From NCBI RefSeq assembly GCF_009793335.1, contig NZ_WING01000001.1, positions 2,356,001 to 2,420,000 on the forward strand: a stretch of DNA of 64,000 nt, written 5' to 3'. This stretch comes from Actinomadura sp. J1-007 (GTDB taxonomy: Bacteria; Actinomycetota; Actinomycetes; Streptosporangiales; Streptosporangiaceae). The notes under the pieces are model-generated. The model was not told where the DNA came from. It ran no database searches and saw only the letters and a program-made list of their open reading frames with translations. Shown here piece by piece: positions 33,007 to 42,999 of this stretch. Made by a program: the position numbers and the translations under genes. Every line of letters begins with the position of its first letter. The first letter of the stretch is position 1.

Positions 33007-36000
33007 CCCCACCCGGAACGCCTGACGACGAGGCCGAGAACGGCCGGTCCGAGCCGGAAGGCCCCGACCGGGACGGGCGGCTCCCGCCGCCGCCCCAGTG
33101 GGGCGACGCGCAGCTCCCGCCGGGCGCGCACCTGCTCCCCGAGCCCGAACCGCTCCCCGAGTTCGGCACGCCGCTCCCGGAGCCGGAGGAGGAGGACCTC
33201 TCCGACCGCACCGTGAGCGACATCGACATCAGCGGCACGATGCGCACGCAGATCTTCCCGCAGGAAGGCGGGCAGGGCGGGCAGGCGGGCGGTCAGGCCC
33301 CTTCGCCGCAGGCGTTCACCGAGCCTCCGTCACCGGCGGACCAGGCGCCGCCGTTCCCCGGGGCGCCCGCCCCTGACACGACGGTCACCGACCTGTCCGG
33401 GGTGATGCCCGCCGCCGGAGACAAGGCCGCCGAGGACGGCACGCGCCGTACGCGCGAGGAGCCGACTCCCGAGCCGCCGCGAACGGAGCAGATCCCGACC
33501 CAGCAGCAGGCCCGGCAACAGCCGCAGCCCCCGCCGGGCCCGCAGCCGCAGCCGGGCCCGCAGTCCCCGCCTGCCCCGCCTGCCCCGCCGCTCGCGGCAC
33601 CGACGCCTCCCGCCCCGCAGCCCCCGCGCCGCAGCCTCCCGCGCCGCAGCCTCTGCCGCCGTTCCCGTACGCCCAGGAACCGACGACCCAGCAGATCCCG
33701 GACGCGCAGGCCGCCGCGGCGGGAGCGGGCGACGAGCCCGACGCCGACATGACCCAGATCGATCCGGGCGGGCGCGACGACGACGAAGAGCAGACCCAGA
33801 TCGTCAAGCCGGGCTCCGCCGCGAACCCGCCTGCCGCTGCCGCGCCCCCGACGCCGTCCGCGCAGGCCCCGACGCCCTCGCCGCAGCCGCCCGCGCCCGA
33901 GCCGTTCCCCTGGGCGCAGGAAGTGCCGGAGGCACCGGAGCCGCGGCCCTCAGCTCCCGAGCCGTTCCCTTGGGCGCAGGAGATCCCCGACGCGCGGCAA
34001 CCACCCGCGCCTTCGCCGCCGGCGCCCGCACCGCCCGCGCCGTCCGCCCCGGAGCCGTTCCCCTGGGCGCAAGAGATCCCGAGCACGCCGCCGGCCCCCG
34101 CACCGCCCGCGCCGCCCGCGCCGTCCGCTCCCGAGCCGTTCCCCTGGGCCCAGGAGATTCCGGACACGCCCAAGCCGCAGCCGTCGGGCCCTGAGCCGTT
34201 CCCTTACGCGCAGGAGATCCCGGGCGCCCAGCGGCAACCCGGGCCGTCGCCGCAACCGCCCGCCGAAACGCCTCAGCCGGTCGCGCCGCCGCCGCAGATC
34301 CACGAGCCGTGGCGTACGGACTCGGCGCCGAAGAAGCGCACCGGCCGACGGGTCAACAAGAAGGTCCTGTTCGGGACGGTCGGCGGCATCGCCGCGGCCG
34401 CGATCATCGCCGCGGGCGCGTTCGTCGCGCTGTCGGGCGGTGGGGACGACGAGGGCGGCTCTGACGGGGCCAGGCTCGCGGGAGCGCTGTTCCCGGTGGA
34501 CCCGGCGGCCCGTTCCGACGGACGCGACCAGGAGCTCACCGACGTGGCGGCGGTCGGGACGACCGTGGTCGCGGCGGGCGGCGAGGCCGACCCCGGCAAC
34601 TACCGGGGCCTGCTGCTGTACTCGACCGACGGCGGCCGGACGTTCAAGTCGGCCGACGTGCGCGGCGCCGACGGCGGCCTGCCCGCCAACGGCGAGGTGC
34701 CGCGCCAGGTCGCGGGCGGCGCGCACGGCTGGGTCGCCATCGGCTCGCGGCCCGGCGGCGGCGCCGTCTGGACCAGCCAGGACGGGCGGAGCTGGCAGCG
34801 GCTCCCGGACGCGGCGGGCGACACGTTCGGCCCCGGCAACAAGGTCAACCGCGTGATCGGCACCGAGAGCGGGTTCCTCGCCATCGGCGAGAACTCCAGG
34901 AAGGGCGACTTCAGCGACTCGGTCCCCGCCGCCTGGCTGTCGAACGACGGGCAGCGCTGGGAGGCGCTGACCGGGGAGCAGGTCGGCATCCCCGTGCGCG
35001 GCAAGGTCTCGCTCATCGAGGCCGCCGCGACCGGCAGCACCGTCGTGCTGGAGAGCCTGCACGCCCCGGACGCGAAGAAGGCCCCGTTCCGCAGGGTGTG
35101 GAAGTCGTCGGACGGCGGCCGCACCTGGTCGCCCGCCAAGCTGCCCGCGCCGAAGGGCACGCGGAGCCTGGCGGTCGGGGGCGGCAAGCCGGGCCTGCTC
35201 GCCGTCCGCGAGATCAAGTCCGGCTCGAAGTCGTACGCCCAGACCTTCACCTCCTCCGACGGCGCGGCCTGGAAGCAGGGCGGCAGGATCGAGACGCCCG
35301 GCTACCGGGAGGTCCACCGGCTGCTCGCCACCGACGGCGGCTACGTCGCGATCGTCAAGCGCGGCAACGACTACCTGGTCACCCGGTCGGCCGACGGCGC
35401 GAGCTGGCAGGAGGCGGGCACGCTGCCGACCAACTCGGGCCGGGCGCTCCAGGGCGCCGCCGCCGCGGGCGAGCAGACCGTGCTCGTCGGCCGCGACACC
35501 GGCGGCGGCGACCTCAACTCGCTGCTGGCCGTCCGCGACGCGCGCGGCACCGAGATCCCCGTCGACCCCGCCAAGATCGCGGGCGCGGTGCGTCCCGACC
35601 ACGCGGTGTCCGGGCTGGCCGCCAAGGACGGCCGCGCGGTCGCGGTCGGCAGCAGCGGCGGCGACGCGGCGGTCTGGTCGTCCCGGAACGGCTCGTCCTG
35701 GACCCGCGCGCAGTTCCCCGGCGGGCTGGTGCGCCCGGCGTCGCAGCGGCTCACCGGCGCGGTCAGCGGCGGCGCGGGCTGGCTCGCGGTGGGCGACGGC
35801 GGCGGCGCGCCGCGCCGTCCCCTCGTGGTGACCTCAGCCGACGGCGCGAGCTGGCAGGCCGCCGACAACAACCCGGCGTTCGCGCAGAACGGACCGCTGT
35901 CGCTCGCCACCTACGGCGCCGCCGCCGGACCGGCCGGCTACGTGATCGTGGGCGAGGACGGCCTGTCGGGCGCCACCTGGTTCTCGCCGGACCTGAAGAC

Positions 36001-36640
36001 ATGGCAGCGGGGCCGCGGCCTCGGCAAGAACGACCTCACCGCACTGCCCAACGGCAACCGCTGGCTGCGGGCGGCGGCGGGCGGCGCGTTCGGCTTCGTC
36101 GGGGTCGGCGGGGTCCAGGACCCGAAGGCGGGCGACGCGCCCGGGCAGCGGCCCGCGGTGTGGACGTCCACGGACGGCAAGCAGTGGAAGCTGAGCCAGC
36201 TCCCGCTGCCCGCCGGGCTCGGCGAAGGCTCGCTCACGCAGGTCGCGGCGAAGGGCAACGTGCTCGTCGCGGCGGGCAGCGCGACCGGGGCGTCAGGGGC
36301 GGTGCCGCTGGCGTTCGTGTCGTCCGACGGCGGCAGGACGTGGCGGGAGTCCAAGATGCCCGCGCCCGCGAAGGAGGTGCGGGTGACCGCGCTCACCGCG
36401 ACGCCCGGCGGCTTCGCCGCCACCGGCACCGCGAGCGCGCAGGGCACCGCCGACGTGGTCGCGTGGACGTCCCCGGACGGCGCGTCCTGGCAGCCGAGCA
36501 TGCCCGGCGGGAAGGGGCTGGCGGGCCAGGGCGACCAGCAGATCACCGGTCTCGCCCCGTTCGGCGGCAAGCTCCTCGGCGTCGGCCGCACCGCCGACCA
36601 GGAAGAGCAACCCGTCCTCTGGACCCGTCCCCTCCCGTAA
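33003..36640 (+). CDS. Giant membrane protein: Pro-rich cytoplasmic region, one TM, extracellular Asp-box beta-propeller (one frameshift in the sequence)
   Basis: GTG at 33003 to 36640; one base is missing in the C run 33621-33625, and adding it joins the two frames into 1212 residues. The cytoplasmic part (about 430) is Pro/Gln-rich with motifs DISGTMRTQIF, ADMTQIDPG and EQTQIVKPG, and five PEPFPWAQEIP-type repeats. A TM helix (about 455-478) leads to about 730 residues with roughly a dozen Asp-box-like blades (STDGGRTF, SQDGRSW, SSDGGRTW, SADGASW, STDGKQW, SPDGASW). These bind sugars or proteins in other families; no enzyme residues could be assigned. It is translationally coupled to the GT2 gene, which suggests an envelope-glycan role. 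Uncorrected, it appears as 33003-33752 and 33749-36640. Confidence 0.72.
33901..34215 (+). repeat. Five PEPFPWAQEIP-coding repeats
   Basis: GAGCCGTTCCCNTGGGCGCA recurs at about 33899, 33959, 34052, 34134 and 34194 (the last codes PYAQEIP). Spacings are 58-95 bases and always in frame. Each is separated by Pro/Ala-rich filler. Confidence 0.7.
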
Positions 36641-36655
36641 GCGGCCGCGGAGACG

Positions 36656-37795
36656 TCAGCGGTCGAGGGGCGGCTGGGTCGGGTCCTGGCGGGGCGGGGG
36701 CTCCGGCGGGCGTGCCTTGGGACGTACCGGCCGGTGTCGTTCTGGGTGCCGGGCTCTGGGCCGCCGGGGCGGGCCGGCCGGCGGCGGGGTGCCCGGACCG
36801 AGGGTGGGCGCGGCGAGCGGGCCCGCGTTCGGGACGGTGAGCGGGCCGGGACCCGCCATCGCGGCCGGGGCGATCTGGGCGAGGCTTCCCGCGGAGCCGT
36901 CCGCGAACGTGTTCGCGGCGGCGTCCGCGCGGTTGCGGGAGCGGTTGCGGCGGGCGCCGTACGGGGCGACGATGCCGCGGTAGAACGGGCGCCGGATCGC
37001 GGTCGGGACGAGGCGGTAGCCGCCGCGCACCATGACGTTGCGCCAGTACTGGGCGCGGGAGATGAAGCCCTCGCGGCGCATCTCGCGCTGGAGCCGCAGC
37101 TCGGAGCGCAGCAGCGCGCGCCCGCCGCGCCGCTCGTAGGCGCCGTCGCCGACGCGGTAGTAGACGAGCGGCTCGGCCACGTTGACCACCCGCGCGCCGT
37201 TCGCGATCATCCGTACGAACAGCCAGTAGTCCTCCATCAGCGGCAGGTCGCCGTACCCGCCCGCGGCGAGTACGGCGCTGCGTCTGTAGACGACGGTCGG
37301 ATGGTTGAACGGGTCGTGCAGCCGCGAGTAGCGGGCGATGTCGTACGGGTCGCTCGGCGGGATGCGGCGGCCCTTGATGTCGTCCGTATCGGCGCCGAAC
37401 TCCAGCAGGCCCGCGCCGACCAGGTCGGCGCCCGAGCGCACGAGCGGCACCTGGAGCTGGAAGCGGTGCGGCATCGCGACGTCGTCGGCGTCCATGCGGG
37501 CGACGATGTCGTACCGGCTGGCCTGGAGCCCGGCGTCGAGGGCGGGGCCGAGGCCGCGGTTGTGCTCCAGCGGGAGGAACGTCACCTCGACCGGGCTGGC
37601 CGCGACGAGCTCCCTCAGGCAGCGGGCGAGCTCGGGGGCCACCGGGCCGTCCTGCACGAGCACGACCTGGGCGGGCCGGAGGGACTGGTCGGCCACGGCG
37701 CTCCGGAACGCCGCCCGGACATACTCCTCCCTGTCACCGCCGTACACGGTCATGAGCAGCGCGAAGGGTTCGTCGGGGGGCAGCATGCGGTCCAT
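36656..37795 (-). CDS. GT2 family glycosyltransferase with basic Pro-rich tail
   Basis: 379 residues from ATG at 37795 (or 37786). FALLMTVYGGDREEYVRAAF begins a GT-A fold; the metal site is DIVARMDADDVAMPHRF and the catalytic region is LPLMEDYWLFVRM, as in amylovoran/WfgS-type and polysaccharide glycosyltransferases. There is no TM helix, but the last 100 residues are Pro/Arg-rich and may bind membrane or partners. It is monocistronic, convergent with the beta-propeller gene and downstream of a 220-base regulatory region. Donor and acceptor are unknown. Confidence 0.85.
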   Translation of the reverse strand: MDRMLPPDEPFALLMTVYGGDREEYVRAAFRSAVADQSLRPAQVVLVQDGPVAPELARCLRELVAASPVEVTFLPLEHNRGLGPALDAGLQASRYDIVARMDADDVAMPHRFQLQVPLVRSGADLVGAGLLEFGADTDDIKGRRIPPSDPYDIARYSRLHDPFNHPTVVYRRSAVLAAGGYGDLPLMEDYWLFVRMIANGARVVNVAEPLVYYRVGDGAYERRGGRALLRSELRLQREMRREGFISRAQYWRNVMVRGGYRLVPTAIRRPFYRGIVAPYGARRNRSRNRADAAANTFADGSAGSLAQIAPAAMAGPGPLTVPNAGPLAAPTLGPGTPPPAGPPRRPRARHPERHRPVRPKARPPEPPPRQDPTQPPLDR

Positions 37796-38018
37796 TTCCG
37801 GGAGTGGGCCGTAGTCGCCTGCCGGAGCCCGTGGCGGGGGGCGGCTCCTCCGGGCGGGGGTCGGGTTCGGTTAGAGCACGTCCTAGTTGTGACGCTTTCG
37901 TGTGATTGATGGTTGACGCGCGCCAAGATACCGGTGCGCCCGAACGGACATCGCGGGAACGTCCCTGATCGACTTGTTTTTCACTCGATTGTCATCTTGG
38001 TACCGTCCGCCGCCGACG
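37796..38018. promoter_or_regulatory. Upstream region of the GT2 gene with paired CAAGAT/ATCTTG motifs
   Basis: CCAAGATACCGG (37923-37934) and CATCTTGGTACCG (37992-38004) face each other across about 60 bases. The first is part of a segment nearly identical in layout to the glf promoter region. On the minus strand the first reads CCGGTATCTTGG, giving a possible -10 about 125 bases before the gene. Confidence 0.4.
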
Positions 38019-39488
38019 TTATGCCTGCCCGCATATGTCCTGGTCAGCGCGGACCTCACCGGCGATCTTGGGGACGGCCTTCGGCGCGCCGGGCATGTTG
38101 GCCCCGTCCTTGCCGATGATCAGGTAGACGTAGCCGGGCTTGGCCGACGGGGACGGGCGGGGCGGGTGGCCCGGCAGGGCCGCGGCGAGCGCGGCGGCCT
38201 GGCGCTCGGCGCCCGCGCCGTACAGGATCTGCGTCGGGCCCGGACGGCCGGCCGAGCGGGTGCCGACCTTGGCCACCTTGAAGCCCTTGTCCTCAAGCTG
38301 GTCGGCGGTGCGCTGCCCGAGCCCGCGGATCTTGGTCGAGTTGTAGACCGCGACGCGCACGAGGCCGGGCCGCACGGGCTGCACCTTCTGCGGGCCGCCC
38401 TGCTGCGCGGGGACGTTCGGCGGCGGCGCCGGCTCGGGCACGGTGTTGTCGGTGCGGATCGCGTCGAACAGCGGTGCGGCGACCGCCTGGTTGAACTGGA
38501 CCCGGTTCTTGTCCTGCGGGTACGGCTGGACGGGCACGGTCACGAAGCGGACCTTCCCGGCGCTGATCCCGCGCAGGCTGGTCGCGAGCTTCTGCATGAC
38601 CGACAGCGACAGGTGGTCGTCCGCCTTGATCGACTTGGTGGCGGCGGACAGGAACCCGTACGCGCGGCCCGGGTCGGTGAGCATCCCCTTGTCGGTGGCC
38701 TTCTTCACCACCGAGGCCATGAACGACTGCTGGCGCTTGATCCGGGACAGGTCGGAGCCGTCGCCGAGCCCGCCGGTGCGGGTCCGCACGTAGCCGAGCG
38801 CCTGGTCGCCCCGCACGGTCTGCCGCCCGCGCCTCAGGTGCAGCTCGGCCTTGGGGTCGTTCACCGGGTGCGGGACGCAGATCTCGACGCCGTCGAGCGC
38901 GTCCACGACCCGCTTGAACCCGGAGAAGTCGACCTCGATGTAGTGGTCGATCCGGATGTTGGTGAGCGACTCGATGGTCTTCCAGGTGCAGGCCGGGCCG
39001 CCGTAGGCGTACGCCGAGTTGATCATGTCGAGCCGGGGGCCCTGGGCGCCCTTGCCGTCGCGCTTCTTGCAGGCCGGGATGTTGACCATCGAGTCGCGGG
39101 GGAAGCTGAGGCCGATGGCGCGTTCCCCGCCGGGCGAGATGTGCAGCAGGATCGTGGTGTCGGAGCGCTGGCCGGCCTCCGTGCCGTACCGGGCGTTCTC
39201 CCCGGCGCGGGTGTCGGAGCCCATCAGCAGGATGTTCATCGCGTTGTTGAGCTTGGCTGGCCGCTTGTCGCCGAGCTTGTCGTCCACGTGCTCGCGGTCG
39301 ATCTGGCCGTCGAGGCGGCGCCAGAAGCCGTACGCGGTGATGCTGCCGAGCACCAGCAGCGCCGAGAGCACGACCGACATCCAGCCGAGCACGCGCCAGC
39401 GGCGTCCCGGCGCCGGCGGTTCCGGCGGCGGGGCGCTGTCCGCGTAGTACACGCGTTGCGGCGGTGCCGTGCGCTGCATCCGTAACAT
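38019..39488 (-). CDS. LytR-CpsA-Psr (LCP) glycopolymer ligase with LytR_C domain
   Basis: 489 residues from ATG at 39488. It has a cytoplasmic Pro-rich head, a TM helix at about 33-54, then the LCP domain with ILLMGSDTRAG, RSDTTILLH, FPRDSMVNIP and YVRTRTGGLGDGSDLSRIKR, the Arg and Asp residues that bind polyprenyl pyrophosphate. A LytR_C domain (about 350-420, VRVAVYNSTKIRGLGQ) and a Pro-rich tail follow. LCP enzymes attach lipid-linked glycopolymers to peptidoglycan outside the membrane, which suits the Galf polymer genes nearby. The second codon is TTA, the only codon of its kind noticed at a gene start here; the start at the fourth codon (ATG) would exclude it. Confidence 0.92.
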   Translation of the reverse strand: MLRMQRTAPPQRVYYADSAPPPEPPAPGRRWRVLGWMSVVLSALLVLGSITAYGFWRRLDGQIDREHVDDKLGDKRPAKLNNAMNILLMGSDTRAGENARYGTEAGQRSDTTILLHISPGGERAIGLSFPRDSMVNIPACKKRDGKGAQGPRLDMINSAYAYGGPACTWKTIESLTNIRIDHYIEVDFSGFKRVVDALDGVEICVPHPVNDPKAELHLRRGRQTVRGDQALGYVRTRTGGLGDGSDLSRIKRQQSFMASVVKKATDKGMLTDPGRAYGFLSAATKSIKADDHLSLSVMQKLATSLRGISAGKVRFVTVPVQPYPQDKNRVQFNQAVAAPLFDAIRTDNTVPEPAPPPNVPAQQGGPQKVQPVRPGLVRVAVYNSTKIRGLGQRTADQLEDKGFKVAKVGTRSAGRPGPTQILYGAGAERQAAALAAALPGHPPRPSPSAKPGYVYLIIGKDGANMPGAPKAVPKIAGEVRADQDICGQA

Positions 39489-39592
39489 TTCAGCACAGAT
39501 CAGACAGTGGCCACCCGTGTCACGTCAAAGTCACCCGTCGTCGCGCGTTCTTCCGCCCGCACGGCCCGCTGGGGCCACCCGGGCACAGGGCC

Positions 39593-39598
39593 TAGACT
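39593..39598 (+). promoter_or_regulatory. -10 box close to the DUF6177-like gene start
   Basis: TAGACT ends nine bases before the ATG at 39608 and three before an in-frame GTG at 39602, so the transcript is leaderless or nearly so. No -35 was recognised. Confidence 0.4.
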
Positions 39599-39607
39599 CC
39601 GGTGGGG

Positions 39608-40558
39608 ATGAGCACCGTAGACGCACAGACCGACGAGGCCATGGTCGTGCTCCAGGACCGGCCCGTCGTGCCCCTCAGCGGCTGGCTGAGCGAGGCCGTG
39701 GACGGCTGCGCCGAGAGCGGGCGCACCCTGCAACTCGTCACCCCGCTCGCCTCCCGCCTGTCGCTGCCGCTGCGCACCGCGGCGACGGGCGCGGGCGTGC
39801 AGTGGGTCGTCCGCGACGGCGACGGCTACTACGAGGGGCTCACCGGACGGCCGCTGCGGTGGAGCGGCGCGACGTTCGTCCCGGTGCCCGAGGCCCGCGA
39901 CTACGCGCCCGGCTTCACCACCCGCCCGACCGCGCCGATCGGCGCGCAGCTCACGCTCGTCTACCGCATCCGGCAGGGCGCCGACGCCGACCTCGGCGGC
40001 CCCGTCGAGCGCCTCCTCCAGCTGCTCACCGGCAAGCCGCCCGCGGGCCTCGGCGCCACCGAGCCGCTGGAGCACGAGTGGCGCGGCGACCGGCTCACCG
40101 AGTACGTCCGGGGCCGTTCGGTGTCCCGCCTGATCGTCGTCGGCGACGGCCCGCGCCCCGCCCAGGCCATCTGCGAGTTCGCCGCCACCGACGGCGGCGG
40201 CGTCGCCGAGGTCAGCACCGTCACCGTCGGCTACGCCCCCGAGGACCCGCCGCCGCTCCAGCACCTGCCCTCGCTGGTCGGCGCGCTCGCGGCCGACCAG
40301 CCCGTCGCGTCGCTGTTCGTCCAGCTCACACCGGGCCGCGCCGACCTCACCACCGAACCCCGCTGGACCGGCGCCGCCGCCCCCGTCGCCCTCGCCGTCA
40401 GCGGCAGCGTCACCGGCCCGGCCGGCATCCCCGGCCAGCCGGTCGGCCCGCCCCGCGCGCCCCTCACCCTCTTCCCGCTGGGCGACGGCCGCTCCCCCGA
40501 CGGCTGGCAGCGCCACAGCGCCCTGATGCAGCACCTCCAGACCGCCGGACACAACTGA
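39608..40558 (+). CDS. DUF6177-like protein (type VII secretion-associated)
   Basis: A 316-residue soluble protein: MVVLQDRPVVPLSGWLSEAV, then TLQLVTPLASRLSLPLRTAA, WVVRDGDGYYEGLTG and GFTTRPTAPIGAQLTL. This layout is what I associate with DUF6177 proteins of actinomycete ESX loci; the match is from memory and not verified by a search. There is no signal peptide, TM helix or catalytic motif. ATG at 39608 or the in-frame GTG at 39602 could be the start. It is divergent from the LCP gene, with the ESX locus 12-20 kb away. Confidence 0.6.
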   Translation: MSTVDAQTDEAMVVLQDRPVVPLSGWLSEAVDGCAESGRTLQLVTPLASRLSLPLRTAATGAGVQWVVRDGDGYYEGLTGRPLRWSGATFVPVPEARDYAPGFTTRPTAPIGAQLTLVYRIRQGADADLGGPVERLLQLLTGKPPAGLGATEPLEHEWRGDRLTEYVRGRSVSRLIVVGDGPRPAQAICEFAATDGGGVAEVSTVTVGYAPEDPPPLQHLPSLVGALAADQPVASLFVQLTPGRADLTTEPRWTGAAAPVALAVSGSVTGPAGIPGQPVGPPRAPLTLFPLGDGRSPDGWQRHSALMQHLQTAGHN

Positions 40559-40669
40559 GCCCCACGGGTCCGGCCGCGGCCGGACCGCGACCGTCAACGG
40601 GCGAACATCACCGTTCTAAGCGGAAGCGGCGCCTGGCCCACCGCCGGCGAGGCGTGCAGCGGCTAGCTG

Positions 40670-40960
40670 GTGGAGCACGACGGGTTCCGCCTGGTGCTGG
40701 GCCCTCGACCACTGCGCCGACCTCAACCCCCTGCTGCGGGCGCGCGCTCGGCGGCCAGGCCCCTCCGCCGCTGCCCGTCCACGCTCTGCCGGGCGCGCTG
40801 GACGCCGTGCCGGCGCTGGACCGTCCCGGGATGCCTCTGGCCCGGCACGGACGCCGGTGCCGCGGTGGACGCCGCCGCCCGAACGTTCCGCAACGAGATC
40901 GCGGTCGCGACCGGCGGCCTGACCGCCACGCCGGACGCATTCCCAACAAACGGCACATAA
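40670..40960 (+). pseudogene. Disturbed small ORF after the DUF6177-like gene
   Basis: One open frame runs GTG 40670 to TAA 40960 (96 codons). Its two ends look protein-like (EHDGFRLVL; GAAVDAAARTFRNEIAVATG), but the middle is Cys/Trp/Arg-rich, while the other two frames there read sensibly (ALDHCADLNPLLRAR, then GALDAVPALDRPGMPLA). The shifts are all +1, unlike the single losses elsewhere, and sum to three. So either the gene is decayed or it has compensating errors. No family was recognised. Confidence 0.3.
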
Positions 40961-41029
40961 CCCCAACTCGTCGCAAGTGGCGGCGAAGGGCACTTCCGGG
41001 GGCTCGGCGGGAGGGACGGGAGGATCGGG

Positions 41030-41035
41030 TACGGT
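41030..41035 (+). promoter_or_regulatory. -10 box of the DUF1266 gene (probably leaderless)
   Basis: TACGGT ends eight bases before ATG 41044. No Shine-Dalgarno lies between them. Confidence 0.35.
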
Positions 41036-41043
41036 CTTGCCCC

Positions 41044-42453
41044 ATGGGAGAGGCGGGGCGGCTCGACGCGCTTGAGCGGGCCGTCGAAGGCAGCCTCGCC
41101 CACGGCGCCCTCGACTTCGACCGCGAGGACGGCGTGCTGCGCGTCGACGGCACCCCGATCCTCGCCACCGGCTGGATGCTGGGCTCCGGCGCGTGCGGCG
41201 GGCTGGCGCTCCTGGCCGGGGCGGTGCTGTCGCTCGCCGGGCTCGACGACGCCGCGCGGTGCGCGTTCGTCCCCGGCCTCGGGCTGGTCGCGTTCGCGCT
41301 GGCGGTCGTCCTGCTGCTGCGGTTCGCGCCGCCGCCGAGCCTGGAGCTGCGGTTCGCCGAACGCGAGGTCCGCTACCGGCGGACGCGCGTGCCGTTCGCC
41401 GAGCTGCGGCCCGAACACCTGGCCTGGCGCAACGGACGGTTCTTCCGGCGCCTCTACCTGCGCCATCCCGCCGTCCGCAGGCAGCTCGCCGGGTTCTTCC
41501 GCAGCGAGGAGCGGCAGGCGGCCGACTTCCAGCGCCGCCTGTGGGACCTGCTCTCCGCGCCCGACGGCCCGGCCGCCCTCGGCGGGCCGCTCACGCCGGT
41601 GCAGCGGTGGATCGTCGGCGCCGCCGCCCCGTACGGCGCCGTCAACGGGTTCCGGCTCGACCGGCTCGGCGCGAGCCCCGGCGCGGAGGCCGGGGCCGCC
41701 GACCGCCGCACCGCCCACGAACTCCTCCAGGACCCGTGGGGCGCGTACGACCTCGAACAGCTCCTCGCCGCCGCCAACTGGCTCGTCCAGGACGGGCACC
41801 GCGCCGACTTCGCGCACGACTCCGAGCTGGCCGCGCGCCCCGCGGCCGAACAGGAGGAGTACGCCGGGCTGCTCCGCGAGGTGGACGGCCTGATCGCCGC
41901 CGACCTCCTGGAGCCGCCGTTCGTCGAACGGCTCATCGAGCTGGTCCGCGTCCGGTACGGCGCGCGGGGCGCCGCGTACGCGCGCCTCGTCCCGTCCCTG
42001 CTGCGCGACGAGCCGGGCGCCGACGCGAGCGACGAGGGCGCCGAGCTGGCGCAGTTCCTCGGCCGCCTGTTCAACGACCGCGACCACGCGGCTGAGGAGC
42101 TGCACCGGCTGGAGGCGCTCGCCGACCCCGACCTGCGCGCCAACGTCGGCCGCCTGATGATCTGGGACTACGGCCGCGCCCTGATGCTGTACCGCTGGGG
42201 CTTCATGGTCGGCTGGCTCACCGAGGAGTACTGCTGGGACCGGATGCTCCCGCTGGCCGTCGACATCCAGCGCCGCTACTCGTCCTGGCGCGACATGGCC
42301 GACTGCTACCTCCAGGGCCGGCTCCTCTGGTCCGGCGGCGCGGGCCGTTCGCAAGCGGAGTACGAACAACTGGTGACCCGCCTGGCCGAAGACCCCCAAA
42401 GCCCCTGGAACCTCGTCCCCTGGCCCCTGAACCTCCGCCGCGACTGGCCCTGA
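41044..42453 (+). CDS. DUF1266 domain protein with N-terminal membrane helices
   Basis: 469 residues. Two hydrophobic helices (about 40-62 and 70-95) are followed by a PH-like stretch (LELRFAEREVRYRRTRVPF). The C-terminal 200 residues are a DUF1266 domain: LIWDYGRALMLYRWGFMVGW, EEYCWDRMLPLAVDIQRRYSS and MADCYLQGRLLW. DUF1266 proteins are common in actinomycetes near type VII and other secretion genes; their biochemical role is unknown. It is monocistronic, with a leaderless-type promoter, and ends 28 bases from the convergent gene. Confidence 0.78.
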   Translation: MGEAGRLDALERAVEGSLAHGALDFDREDGVLRVDGTPILATGWMLGSGACGGLALLAGAVLSLAGLDDAARCAFVPGLGLVAFALAVVLLLRFAPPPSLELRFAEREVRYRRTRVPFAELRPEHLAWRNGRFFRRLYLRHPAVRRQLAGFFRSEERQAADFQRRLWDLLSAPDGPAALGGPLTPVQRWIVGAAAPYGAVNGFRLDRLGASPGAEAGAADRRTAHELLQDPWGAYDLEQLLAAANWLVQDGHRADFAHDSELAARPAAEQEEYAGLLREVDGLIAADLLEPPFVERLIELVRVRYGARGAAYARLVPSLLRDEPGADASDEGAELAQFLGRLFNDRDHAAEELHRLEALADPDLRANVGRLMIWDYGRALMLYRWGFMVGWLTEEYCWDRMLPLAVDIQRRYSSWRDMADCYLQGRLLWSGGAGRSQAEYEQLVTRLAEDPQSPWNLVPWPLNLRRDWP

Positions 42454-42481
42454 CCCCCGCCCCGCCACGTTCGCGGCTGGG

Positions 42482-42999
42482 TCAGTGGGGGGAACGGCCG
42501 GGGTGGCCGGGCGGGGCCGAGCCCGCGGAGGGGGGGCACCCGGGTTGGTGCCCGGACCCGGGCCGGGGCCCGCACCTGGACTCGGGCCCGGGCCCGGGGC
42601 GGTGTCCTTGCGGCGGCCGTCGATGATCTGGGCTACGGCCTTCGGGCCGGGCTCGGGCCAGACGGTGCCGCCCTGCCAGTGGACGAGGGCGTCGGTGAAG
42701 CGGCGGGCGACGCGCATGCCGTCCGGGAGGTCGGCGACGGCGCGGACGTCCACCCACCAGACGGGCGGCGTCACCTGGGCGGCGACGTCGGCGCCGAGCA
42801 GGCGGCGCACCTCTCCGGCCACGGACACGAGGACGGGCGCCTCGATCGAGGCGAGCAGCCGCCCCTCCGGGTCGTACAGCAGGGTGGGGTCGGGGTCGCC
42901 GCCGCGGACGTCGAGCGGCTCGCCCATGGCGACGAGGCCGTCCACGACGGCGTGCACGTCGGGCTGCCGCCGTACCAGCGCGACGAGGTCGCAGGTCAC
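42482..42999 (-). CDS. Small protein encoded after the ParA-like ATPase (one frameshift in the sequence)
   Basis: GTG at 42999 overlaps the ATPase stop (GTGA). A missing base in the G run 42487-42492 removes the stop; adding one gives 172 residues ending AVPPH. It reads VTCDLVALVRRQPDVHAVVD, then ILASIEAP-like beta strands (LLASIEAPVLVSVAGEVRRLL), VWWVDVRAVADLPDGMRVAR and a Gly/Pro tail (PGPGPSPGAGPGPGPG). No TM or signal is present. It probably acts with the ATPase; the family is not recognised. Uncorrected, the frame runs on antisense through the DUF1266 gene. Confidence 0.6.
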
